Assembly (NCBI GenBank): GCA_023397675.1
Contig: JAEWTV010000112.1
Span: 62,001 to 126,000 of the forward strand
Reading direction: 5' to 3'
Length of the DNA stretch: 64,000 nt
Origin: Bacillota bacterium
GTDB taxonomy: Bacteria > Bacillota > Clostridia > Acetivibrionales > JANLFN01
The stretch's first letter is position 1; the number at the start of each line of letters is the position of its first letter. Under the pieces are notes generated by a model, which was not told where the DNA came from, did not search any database, and worked only from the letters and a program-made list of their open reading frames with translations. Below are positions 56,347-63,974 of the stretch, in pieces. Made by a program: the position numbers and the translations under genes.

Positions 56347-57570
56347 TTATACTATTGTTATTTCTAACCTTATATCAATCCAATCTTTTAAACTCTTTAA
56401 ATTTTTAATATATTGTTTACATTTAACATTTTTGCTAAGCTCTCTTGTTATATATACTTTTAGTTCATTTAGTTGAGTACAATAATTAAATTCAATATTT
56501 TTTAGTACCTCTGCTTCGTCTATATTATTTATCCTCTTTGTTGGTTCTATTGAATCGGCTAAACATAAAACAAACAGTAATGGATTACTTTTATAGGAAA
56601 CCATTTTGAATTTCTTTCCAATCAGATATTCTAATTGGTATTCCTTATATAAATTTTCTAAGTTTTTTGGAGCTTTCCAAATATTATGACACGCTATACA
56701 ATCAGCAATATAAGCAAATATCTTAAATTGTTCACAGTTAAAACATCTATTGTTGTTATCTATAAAGTCCGTTGGTCTTTGCCACTGCTTTAAAGTTAAA
56801 CTCTTTTTTCTGTAATTCTCTACCATTTTGAAGTACATATAATCGGCGCCTGAAATACCGTGATCCATATGTTTACGTTCATATATAATATATTTAAAAT
56901 AATTATTCTTAGTTTTATTTAGGTAGTGACTTTTACTAATATTTATACCATTTGAAAAAGCAATTACGCCTTTGCATACCCTAGTACAAGAGTCACTTAA
57001 TCTTATTGTGGGTTGTATATATTTGTTTCCTACTGAACTAAAACTATTTGATAAATAACATTTACTCCGAAATGGCAAATCAGGTGATACAAATCCAATT
57101 TTAGCATGTAAAATTTTATAATAATCCAATCTAGAATTATGAAATCTTCCTATATACTTTTCTCTTACATGTTCCATTTTCGCATAATGTAATTCCGATA
57201 AAATTTTCTGTTCATATAGATAACCGTAATCATGAAATAGACAACTCAGATACCATAAATAGCTAAACGGATAACTTTCCCCGGAATTGGAGTAAATTGA
57301 TAATTCTCGATCTAATTGTTTTTGTAGGTAAATTCCAATAAAGAATACTTTGATTGTATGAGCATTATGTTCTAAAACCATATCACTATTGTTATTATGT
57401 TCAAATTCATTTCGAAATATATGTTCTTTGCTTCCCAACGAAAAGAATTCATTTATAAATTCATATGCTTTTTGTGGGCATTTTATAGGGTTTATTGTAA
57501 CTCCGTGATAATAGTCCCAATAAGACTTATCATTATTATGTAAATTATTTATCATTTCATATAAATTCAT
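56347..57570 (-). CDS. HD-domain-like hypothetical protein
   Basis: 407 residues, ATG at 57570 with AAAGGAGG upstream; the longer frame runs through a palindromic repeat and is not coding. An HD pair is seen in CLFHDYGYLYE (about 113), as in metal-dependent phosphohydrolases, with a possible helper His in EHNAHTIKVFF before it. A Cys-rich patch RCFNCEQF...DCIACHNIW near residue 290 could bind zinc or form the second half of the HD core. Substrate unknown (nucleotides are common in this superfamily). AT-rich codons and lack of operon partners suggest acquisition. Confidence 0.65.
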   Translation of the reverse strand: MNLYEMINNLHNNDKSYWDYYHGVTINPIKCPQKAYEFINEFFSLGSKEHIFRNEFEHNNNSDMVLEHNAHTIKVFFIGIYLQKQLDRELSIYSNSGESYPFSYLWYLSCLFHDYGYLYEQKILSELHYAKMEHVREKYIGRFHNSRLDYYKILHAKIGFVSPDLPFRSKCYLSNSFSSVGNKYIQPTIRLSDSCTRVCKGVIAFSNGINISKSHYLNKTKNNYFKYIIYERKHMDHGISGADYMYFKMVENYRKKSLTLKQWQRPTDFIDNNNRCFNCEQFKIFAYIADCIACHNIWKAPKNLENLYKEYQLEYLIGKKFKMVSYKSNPLLFVLCLADSIEPTKRINNIDEAEVLKNIEFNYCTQLNELKVYITRELSKNVKCKQYIKNLKSLKDWIDIRLEITIV

Positions 57571-57625
57571 AATGTTATATACCTCCTTTATTCTTGTACG
57601 TACAATATAAATTCCAAGTGCGAAA

Positions 57626-57681
57626 GTAAAGGGGATGGGGTTATTGGCAGTATGTATGCCAATAACCCGTCCCCTTGTCAC
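57626..57681. repeat. Palindromic element, copy 3
   Basis: AAAGGGGATGGGGTTATTGGC and GCCAATAACCCGTCCCCTTG enclose a tiny centre (AGTATGTAT). It lies between the HD-protein start and the preceding gene's stop, upstream of the HD gene's start. Confidence 0.85.
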
Positions 57682-57710
57682 TTTGATAAAGAATGATGTA
57701 TATAAAATAA

Positions 57711-58496
57711 TTATCTACCAAATATCTTCTGCCAGAATGACTTTTGCTGTTTCTGGAAATCTCCAACAATTCTTCCTGTTAACCAGAATAATCCGCTTAA
57801 AATCCCTCCATTTACCATTTCTCCCTCAATTATTTCTGGGTCAGCTACTACATCTATTTCATCTCCTAAAACACTGACCTTAGCCCATACATATACCTTA
57901 TTCGTATAAGCATTAGTACACTTCTGGGTGTCAATAATCCTTCCGCTAAAGATTGCCTGTGCTGCAGGTGGTGTAGTAGTTTCACCATCTGGTTTAAACA
58001 ACCCAGAAGGTATAAATGATTCAACTGCAAACTTCATTTCGCCTTCCTGAGCATTAAAATATTCCTCTTCAGATTTATACCCCTTAATATCATGAGCGAA
58101 AGCTGCCAATTGTAGAACTACAACTTGAGGAAGTTTTATGTTATCATAAGTACAAATATCAGGAGTATCAAACACAAGAGGGTATCCATCACCTTCCGAT
58201 TTCCCAGTCCATGCATAAAATGCTCCATCTAATTCGTCGTCACTAGGTCTTATTACTCTTTCTTTAATAAGCACATTCATTCGTGTTGAGCCAAAAAAGT
58301 GGGGATTCATTCCTATAGCTTCGCTCTTATCATTAAGCTGTCCCCAGAGTTCAATTGCAGAATCTACCTTCCATTTAAGGTATACGCCTTTATTTACTCT
58401 AATGTGCTCACCCCTATTATATGCCATTTCAAAATAGTCTTGAAATTCATCTCTACTATTTACTGGTATACCTATACTTGAAAAATGACTGGCCAT
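57711..58496 (-). CDS. Hypothetical soluble protein
   Basis: 261 residues, ATG at 58496 following TAGGAGAG. N-terminal half: IGIPVNSRDEFQDYFEMAYNRG, then a beta-rich region (VYLKWKVDSAIELWGQL) resembling a carbohydrate- or ligand-binding sandwich. A large middle part has ICTYDNIKLPQVVVLQLAAFAHD, and a C-terminal helical hydrophobic stretch (GILSGLFWLTGRIVG) precedes a basic end. No enzyme motif. Unrelated genes on both sides. Family not recognised. Confidence 0.7.
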   Translation of the reverse strand: MASHFSSIGIPVNSRDEFQDYFEMAYNRGEHIRVNKGVYLKWKVDSAIELWGQLNDKSEAIGMNPHFFGSTRMNVLIKERVIRPSDDELDGAFYAWTGKSEGDGYPLVFDTPDICTYDNIKLPQVVVLQLAAFAHDIKGYKSEEEYFNAQEGEMKFAVESFIPSGLFKPDGETTTPPAAQAIFSGRIIDTQKCTNAYTNKVYVWAKVSVLGDEIDVVADPEIIEGEMVNGGILSGLFWLTGRIVGDFQKQQKSFWQKIFGR

Positions 58497-58744
58497 TTTA
58501 CACTCTCCTAACAAAATAAATGCTAATCATGAAAATCAATCTATTATAGCCATAAGGCATTATCCATCTTTAAACATCGCTAAAATTTCTATAACGTTTT
58601 AAAATAATCGATTTTAAATACATATCAAACCTGCCCCAACAACATTTTTCTTTCAAATCTTTTCCATACCATTATAGCTTATCTACAAAATATTTCAATA
58701 TATTACATTTTATAAAAGGTTTGTGTTCAGACCTTTTGTAAAGG

Positions 58745-58791
58745 CTCAGTGTCTACTTCGCTTTGCTCGCATACTTCCGAGTCGACACCCC
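58745..58791 (+). repeat. Repeat D1 (copy D2 at 62273-62325)
   Basis: Starts CTCAGTGTCTACTTCGCTTT and ends CCGAGTCGACACCC. The 62,273-62,325 copy shares the core TGCTCGCATACTTCCGAGTC exactly. The centre can fold (CTCG/CGAG; outer GTGTC/GACAC). Confidence 0.75.
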
Positions 58792-58811
58792 TTCCGATTT
58801 CTAAGCAAAAT

Positions 58812-58842
58812 AAAAAGCATCACCTAAAGGTGATACTTTTTT
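58812..58842. terminator. Terminator after the nitroreductase gene
   Basis: AAAAAGCATCACC and GGTGATACTTTTT, 12 bp with a mismatch and a 4-nt loop; A/T runs on both sides. Confidence 0.8.
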
Positions 58843-58926
58843 GTCTAAAATGAGCGTCATTGTTACAATTTAATTGTTCTTCATTCGTTGCATCGAAGGG
58901 AGTGCCTTTTTCTGTTGGGAATCTGT

Positions 58927-59646
58927 TTATCTAATCAAAGCCGCCCCGTTTCCTAATCCAAACTTACCGCCCGCTCCAATTTCAAAATGGGCTTTGGCAA
59001 TACCGAGATCAATTGGCTCGTGGTTATCAGTATTTTTTATTTCAGCCGTAACAATACCGGATTTGTAAGAAAAATGCACCGGTTGCCGGTTATTTGCTGA
59101 GGGAGCTTTCTGAACCGCCTTTATTCCCTGAAGAAACCAGTCCGGTGCCGAAGTGTTAGAGGAATAAAGCTCTTCCAGTGATTTCGTGTGACGATGCACT
59201 AGCTTATATATAGTATTCTCTTTCAAGCCCTTTTTCTCAGCTACATTACCGATCGTAATGATACTCAGCAGAGTTTCGTCCGCAAGAACCTTACAAGGGC
59301 AGCGCTTCCGGTTGAACGTAGCGCCAACCCAGCAGGTACCCAGACCAAGTTTTATGGATTCAAGTACAAGAAGTTCACCGTAATATCCCGCTTTCTCCTT
59401 TGCATTCTGATCCGAAGTCTTAGAAACGATTGCAATAAAGCTTCGTACTCCGCTGAACATACCGTAACTAATGTTGATCCCTTTAAAGGCTTCACGTCCA
59501 TCCTCAATAATCTGAATGGATAAACCGCTAAGCTGATTGTATTCATCAATAACTGCCTTTAGTTTACGGATGCTGTCTGCTGCAATGGGGTTATCTAGGT
59601 AGGCACGTCTGGATTGCCGCAATTCAATGGCTTCTAAATCCGTCAT
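58927..59646 (-). CDS. Nitroreductase family protein
   Basis: 239 residues, ATG at 59646 following AGGAGTGAG. FMN-dependent nitroreductase fold, with the family opening ELRQSRRAYLDNPI, GYYGELLVLESIKLGLGTCWVGATF (the dimer/FMN segment) and the late KAPSANNRQPVHF. It belongs to the group annotated as nitroreductase A-like or TM1586-like. It probably reduces quinones or nitroaromatics with NAD(P)H. Single gene with its own terminator. Confidence 0.88.
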   Translation of the reverse strand: MTDLEAIELRQSRRAYLDNPIAADSIRKLKAVIDEYNQLSGLSIQIIEDGREAFKGINISYGMFSGVRSFIAIVSKTSDQNAKEKAGYYGELLVLESIKLGLGTCWVGATFNRKRCPCKVLADETLLSIITIGNVAEKKGLKENTIYKLVHRHTKSLEELYSSNTSAPDWFLQGIKAVQKAPSANNRQPVHFSYKSGIVTAEIKNTDNHEPIDLGIAKAHFEIGAGGKFGLGNGAALIR

Positions 59647-59921
59647 ATTATTTCTCACTCCTTTTTGAGTATTTTTCTTAATTTAATATAACCTATCATA
59701 TTTATTATTTTTTCTATTACTTATCTCTCGCTAAGATAGATTTTAAAAGTGTCTCAAAGCTGTACTGCAAAAAATCCTCCTTTGTAAAGGCGAGGGGTGA
59801 CATCCGTCTCCTTCGCCGCCATCATCATATTCATATTTCACACTGGCACGTTGATACCACTGTCAGCAACTACATGCTTTAGTACTAGGCAGATACTTAT
59901 AATACTTCTGATTAGAAGTAT

Positions 59922-61892
59922 TTATTCTATATATCCAGTTCTAGTATCAATTAATACCGCTCTTGTCGATTCGTCGTATCTCACACCAAAATTCATTATT
60001 TTACCAAGGTCGCGCAGCTTAAAGTAATTATTTCCACTGATATTGTATGCTGTAAGGTAAGACCACACAATATTGTCTTCCGAATCAACCGAAATCCATA
60101 CTTTAGACATATTAGCTTGACGCGGTATACTGTCTTTGGCAGACATCTCTCCTCCCATGGGTATGTATGGTTGATTGGCGGTTAGATTAATACGCCCTGA
60201 CTGGGCATCATATTTCACACTAAATTGTTTCGCTGTGCTGTTCAGCGTATATGCAAGGTCCCTTAGCTTGAAATAATTATTGCCATTGATAGTATAGACA
60301 TCAAATTGAACAGATTTTCCATCAACTAAAATCTTTGAAGAACTGGGATTTACAATTGGCTGCTGAACTGAAATAAGCTCTTTGGCGTAATCAATTAGCT
60401 TTATAAAACGATATATTCCTTCCGCCGACTGTGCTCGGGTCAACGTTACATTTTCGTCTGGGTTTTTACCCCATACGCGCGCTTCTGGGCTTGGCAGGAC
60501 CATATCAAAAAATGCAAAAGAATCAGCTGTCAATTCGCCATAGGTATTGGGCTGCCAGAGATTTTGTTTGTTGAGAACCTGATACTTATCCTTAAACGGC
60601 TCGGACGTGAGTGCATCGAAAAGGAGTTTTTCAGCTGCGACTGCTGTTAGTACCGTTGACCCGGACGGGACCTTGCCGACTTTTGCTCCGGTTTTGGCCA
60701 GCATTGAGCAAAACTCAGCATATGTGACACTTTCGTTCGGACCATACAAGTCGCCATTAGTAGAAATAATACCTCTCTGAGCAAGAGGATTAATATACTC
60801 CCACGCCGTACTGTATGTCTTGACGTCGCTGAATATCTGCATATATGCCTCTGCCGTTGTATCCTTAATGTCGATTTTAACGGTATCTTCTGAACCATCA
60901 TTATACACAACGGTAAGTGATATAGTATCGCCAGCGTTCATGGTGGACAGGTATTCCCGGCTGACAACACACATGTAGTCGCTGTATGTAACGGCATTTA
61001 CAGGAGCCTCTTTCCTGTTTATTAGAAATGAATTGGGTTTTTTTGTATAGTCGGTGAAATTGAATATCAGGTTTGCCTGATAGAGCAAACGTTTATCAAA
61101 TTCAGCTGTACGAGGCACCAATGAAGGCTGCTCCAGCAACGGATTTTCCTTAGTTGAGCAGACCAACCTATACTGTTCAAATACAGGTTCGAAATACCCG
61201 CCAACTGTCCCACCGCAAACTGTCTGCCAAGTGTCTTTTGAAAGGTCGATGCTGTTTTTCATTGTGGAATTAAAAAGGGTTTCAAATGCGTCCCAACTGT
61301 TTTTGCCCATAAGAGAGTCACCCCCTAGACCGGCTTTATAAAGTTCTTCCAGTCTTTCCTTCTCATGGGCATCGTTTGTAAGCGACCACCAGACTCTTCC
61401 TTGAAAGTGCTCATAACCGAGGGACGTGACAACTACATCTAGCCCAGGCGCCTTGAGATTTGCATCTGGTTTCATATAGAGAGTTATAATACCGTTTTTA
61501 CTGTCAAATTGCGCTGGGCCGTTCTGGCCTATTGCAGACAGTATCAGTAGCATATCCTGATTATCGGCGGGATATTGATCTGTTTTCGTAGTACCTAGTT
61601 TATAACGCTCATTGATGAGCTGGGACTGACCATTTATAGAAGCAATACAACGTGTCCAACCATCCTGTGAACTGCCTTTTGGCATTCCGGCAACATCAGA
61701 GCCGCTACTCACGCTATTGCCGTCGTACCTGATATCATAGAATACTTCGTCACCGAAACTATAATAGAGATACGGTGTCCCATTAGGTTGAAAATTATAA
61801 TAGGACACTACTGGTAAAGGAGCTGCCATCGAAGGCGTAAATAATGAAATCAAAATCGCCAAGAACAATACTAAAGCAATTATTTTTTTCAT
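59922..61892 (-). CDS. Secreted surface protein with SLH-like and stalk domains
   Basis: 656 residues, ATG at 61892. Signal peptide (1-24, ending SMAAP), a large N-terminal domain of about 330 residues without a recognised family, then an SLH-type segment (SDVKTYSTAWEYINPLAQRGIISTNG and TYAEFCSMLAKTGAKVG). Two copper-amine-oxidase-like 'stalk' domains follow at the C-terminus, each with the phrase NGNNYFKLRDLAYTL or SGNNYFKLRDLGKIM. Similar SLH plus stalk proteins are cell-wall-bound in Clostridia and Paenibacillus. No catalytic motif visible. Single gene. Confidence 0.83.
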   Translation of the reverse strand: MKKIIALVLFLAILISLFTPSMAAPLPVVSYYNFQPNGTPYLYYSFGDEVFYDIRYDGNSVSSGSDVAGMPKGSSQDGWTRCIASINGQSQLINERYKLGTTKTDQYPADNQDMLLILSAIGQNGPAQFDSKNGIITLYMKPDANLKAPGLDVVVTSLGYEHFQGRVWWSLTNDAHEKERLEELYKAGLGGDSLMGKNSWDAFETLFNSTMKNSIDLSKDTWQTVCGGTVGGYFEPVFEQYRLVCSTKENPLLEQPSLVPRTAEFDKRLLYQANLIFNFTDYTKKPNSFLINRKEAPVNAVTYSDYMCVVSREYLSTMNAGDTISLTVVYNDGSEDTVKIDIKDTTAEAYMQIFSDVKTYSTAWEYINPLAQRGIISTNGDLYGPNESVTYAEFCSMLAKTGAKVGKVPSGSTVLTAVAAEKLLFDALTSEPFKDKYQVLNKQNLWQPNTYGELTADSFAFFDMVLPSPEARVWGKNPDENVTLTRAQSAEGIYRFIKLIDYAKELISVQQPIVNPSSSKILVDGKSVQFDVYTINGNNYFKLRDLAYTLNSTAKQFSVKYDAQSGRINLTANQPYIPMGGEMSAKDSIPRQANMSKVWISVDSEDNIVWSYLTAYNISGNNYFKLRDLGKIMNFGVRYDESTRAVLIDTRTGYIE

Positions 61893-61965
61893 AATATATT
61901 CTCCTTTTCGGTTGCAGGTATATTCATTCAAATTCTAATGAGATTTTAGCATATACAATAATGGA

Positions 61966-62226
61966 TTGGAAGAATTATCTACAACATCCTTTTATTCGTC
62001 TTCTATGGGTACCCTCAGAATACAGGGTGACAGTTATCAATTTTTCGACTTATTCTTTATATCATTCTTACAAATGATAGCACCTTATTTAGTTATCTCT
62101 TCAAAGAAAATCAGAGCTAAATTAATATTAACAAAGTATAAATCAATAACTCCTAGAAACGGAAGATATTCAGTTGAACTAAAAGCAGCAAAAGAAGAGT
62201 TTAGTAAAAGGTTTATGAAAGCATAA
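61966..62226 (+). pseudogene. Decayed LAGLIDADG endonuclease cassette
   Basis: The last two thirds of this frame (PYLVISSKKIRAKLILTKYK and TPRNGRYSVELKAAKEE) match the C-terminal half of the intact neighbour at 62,426-62,833. The first LAGLIDADG helix and the N-terminal half are missing and replaced by unrelated sequence. It is followed, like the intact gene, by a strong hairpin and then GGTGGAG. Confidence 0.78.
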
Positions 62227-62258
62227 AAGGACTATGATTTAATAATCACAGTCCTTTT
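62225..62258 (+). terminator. Hairpin after the decayed cassette
   Basis: AAAAGGACTATGATT and AATCACAGTCCTTTT, about 14 bp with one mismatch. Confidence 0.8.
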
Positions 62259-62272
62259 AAAATTGGTGGAGT

Positions 62273-62325
62273 CTCAGAGTCGACCGTCTGCTTCGCTGTG
62301 CTCGCATACTTCCGAGTCGCCACCC
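62273..62325 (+). repeat. Repeat D2 (copy of D1)
   Basis: Follows GGTGGAGT directly. It matches D1 apart from an insertion of about 7 bases near its start. The plus-strand GGTGGAG (minus-strand CTCCACC) in front of it imitates the end of a tmRNA or tRNA, so D2 may be what remains of a disrupted 3' end. Confidence 0.7.
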
Positions 62326-62425
62326 GCTGGCGGTTCCTGGCTAATTTTTTATAAACATTTGCACCTTCCAGCCACTTATAATATAATAAAATCAGAACAA
62401 TCGTTTGCATCGGGAGGTATATAAT

Positions 62426-62833
62426 ATGACCCCTGAAGAATGTGCCTACATTGCCGGAATCATAGATGGAGAAGGCAGTATAATGCTGCTAAAATTCCAC
62501 AGTAATCAATTCCCAGCACCCTGCATAAGCATTGCCTCAACCTCTTTGGAATTACTGGAATGGATTAAAGATAAGACAGGCTTTGGAACAATTAAGTCTA
62601 AAAAGAACTACAAACCCAAGGTACATCAGGAATCATTTACATATACAATCAGATACAATAATGCCCTGACACTTCTCGAAGAAATTGAGCCTTATCTCGT
62701 TATACACTCAAAGAAAGCCAGATCACAGATGCTTTTGAATGAATATAAGAATTTAACTCCACGGAATGGCAGGTACTCAGATAAGCTGGCAGAATCCAAA
62801 AAAGATTTATACGAAAGATTTATACACATGTAA
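62426..62833 (+). CDS. LAGLIDADG homing endonuclease
   Basis: 135 residues, ATG at 62426 eight bases after GGGAGG. A single-motif LAGLIDADG enzyme, acting as a homodimer: YIAGIIDGEGSIM (about 8-20) carries the signature with the catalytic acidic residue. The beta-sheet and DNA-contact strands follow, then the conserved PYLVIHSKKARSQMLLNEYK and TPRNGRYS end. Such enzymes cut a long DNA site and spread introns or themselves. It faces the tmRNA gene, whose 3' end is only 37 bp away, but lies outside the group I intron. A decayed sister copy precedes it. Confidence 0.9.
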   Translation: MTPEECAYIAGIIDGEGSIMLLKFHSNQFPAPCISIASTSLELLEWIKDKTGFGTIKSKKNYKPKVHQESFTYTIRYNNALTLLEEIEPYLVIHSKKARSQMLLNEYKNLTPRNGRYSDKLAESKKDLYERFIHM

Positions 62834-62863
62834 AAAGGGTTGTGATTATCATCACAACCCTTT
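62832..62863. terminator. Terminator shared by endonuclease gene and tmRNA
   Basis: AAAGGGTTGTGAT and ATCACAACCCTTT, 13 bp perfect with a tiny loop. It sits between the convergent endonuclease gene and the tmRNA 3' end at 62,870 and can serve both. Confidence 0.9.
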
Positions 62864-62869
62864 CATGTT

Positions 62870-63531
62870 TGGTGGAGGCGAGGGGACATGCTACTCCAAT
62901 GTCTCCATTGGCACTGACTATATCTTGAACTCGTTTCCGAGTCCCCCGGCGTATTATGGAAGCTAAAATTCAGTTGACAATTTACAACTGTGTTTCTTCC
63001 ATCCTAGTACACCTTACACGGTGCCTATGAGTCGATACATGGCTGTTAGGTTTCCCCACATACCACTCGGTATTGCCGCCGCCGTCACGCGCTGCGGTTT
63101 CACCGATAAAGCCGGATTATCACTTACCTGTCACCAGGCAAGGCGATTCGTTTTTGAGTCGAACCCCTGTCCGAAACCATATCCACAAGAGCTTCTACGG
63201 GTGTATCCTGCATTTTAACATTCCCTACGGTGCACTCCCACAGGCAGGATTACACTTTCAGTATCCTTTAAATACTGTTACAGCTCAAGGCTACCGCTGC
63301 AAAAGTTCCAGCATTTAACCTTCCTATGCCGAAGGCCTGACTTAATGACGCCAGCTACCCAAGGTGCAGGAACCTTGGACTGACGGTTAGCAGTATTAAG
63401 CTGCTAAAGCTAATGAATAATTATTATTATTTTTAGCGTTTAATTTTAGTTTCTCGTTTTTTAAGAGGCCAACGAGAATCCTCTACCCGCTACCCAAGTC
63501 CCAACAATCCCGTCGAAACCAATACGCCCCC
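62870..63531 (-). ncRNA. ssrA: tmRNA (ssrA), interrupted by a group I intron
   Basis: The 5' end GGGGGCG (63,531) pairs with CGCCTCC (62,880-62,874), a 7-bp acceptor stem with one G-U, followed by the A discriminator and encoded CCA. The conserved GGTTTCGACGGGATTG follows the 5' end. The mRNA part reads GCT AAA (AAT)4 TAT TCA TTA GCT TTA GCA GCT TAA (63,437-63,396), giving the tag AKNNNNYSLALAA, with the LALAA end that ATP-dependent proteases recognise. The T-arm is split. AGGGG-TTCGAC lies in exon 1 (to 63,158) and the rest, T-CCCCT plus acceptor, in exon 2 (62,886-62,870). The spliced RNA would be about 391 nt. tmRNA rescues stalled ribosomes and tags the unfinished protein; here it requires splicing first. 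Confidence 0.95.
62887..63157 (-). mobile_element. Group I intron in the tmRNA T-loop (about 271 nt, no ORF)
   Basis: Clear group I core on the minus strand: a P8 hairpin ACTCGGAAACGAGT, the S-element AAGATATAGTC (62,926-62,916), an R-like GTACTAGG partner (ACTA pairs with TAGT in P7; near 63,006), and a P9 hairpin CCAATG-GAGA-CATTGG, then the terminal G before exon 2. GGTTCG of exon 1 can pair with CGAATC just inside the intron (P1). The repeated TC at both junctions leaves the exact cut free by up to 2 nt. The terminal-G rule puts the 5' cut after C63158, not the usual U. No endonuclease frame lies inside. Confidence 0.9.
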
Positions 63532-63542
63532 AAATATAAAAT

Positions 63543-63590
63543 CAATGTACAGTGTACAATTTACAATGTACAGTTGAAGGCTGATTAAAT
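63543..63590. repeat. Left border of a four-helix protein cassette
   Basis: ATGTACAGTGTACAATTTAC then AATGTACAGTT. A shortened inverse, AACTGTAAATTGT, closes the window at 63,988-64,000 on the other side of the gene, and CAGTTGACAATTTACAACTG occurs inside the tmRNA intron (62,970-62,990). The border lies within 50 bp of the tmRNA 5' end. Confidence 0.6.
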
Positions 63591-63974
63591 TTAAGTTTTT
63601 GTTTTATTAATTAAGTTATTCCTTGATGTCCTTAAAATTGAATTTAATATCTTTATTATTTCAGTAACTTCACATAATAATGTATTTGCTACATCTTTGC
63701 TTAAGTATTCTGTTGCTGTTAATAATTCTATCCAATACTCTGTTTCACATGCTTCCTGTAAGGCTATAGACAACTTGGCAATAAAGTCTTTTTTACTTTG
63801 TCCTTCAAGACCTTCTCTAATGTTTGCCCCAATACTTGTTCCTGATCTTAGTAATTGTTTTGACAAAACATACTCTTTATTCTTCTCAACCAAATCTTTA
63901 TATAGCTCTACAATTTTAACTGCGAATTTAAATGCCTTATCATAAATTAAACTATCTTTCAATCTTTTCCCCAC
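63591..63974 (-). CDS. Four-helix-bundle protein (23S intervening-sequence type)
   Basis: 127 residues, the usual size of the TIGR02436/S23 family. Typical motifs: DSLIYDKAFKFAVKIVEL, LSKQLLRSGTSIGANIREGL and SIALQEACETEYWIELL, each a helix of the bundle. The family was first seen in intervening sequences of 23S rRNA and is related to the Avd protein of diversity-generating retroelements; free copies, as here, are scattered through many genomes with short repeats at their edges. The function is unknown. The cassette continues to or past the right window edge. Confidence 0.9.
   Translation of the reverse strand: MGKRLKDSLIYDKAFKFAVKIVELYKDLVEKNKEYVLSKQLLRSGTSIGANIREGLEGQSKKDFIAKLSIALQEACETEYWIELLTATEYLSKDVANTLLCEVTEIIKILNSILRTSRNNLINKTKT

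Larger units (their letters stand above)
58497..58926. other. Intergenic region with hairpins and repeat D1
   Basis: Holds an AAAAGGT/ACCTTTT hairpin (58,711-58,738), repeat D1 (58,745-58,791) and the terminator at 58,812-58,842. No coding sequence. Confidence 0.6.

Noticed and set aside
56347..57681. Longer 444-residue version of the HD protein
   Set aside because: The extra N-terminal part translates palindromic copy 3 and the intergenic region; AAAGGAGG before ATG 57570 fixes the start.
62887..63157. Interruption of tmRNA interpreted as a circularly permuted tmRNA
   Set aside because: Acceptor 5' and 3' halves are in the normal order and the insert has group I core elements, so it is an intron and not permutation.
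62766..63318. Three overlapping plus-strand frames
   Set aside because: They lie antisense to the tmRNA and its intron and are accidental.
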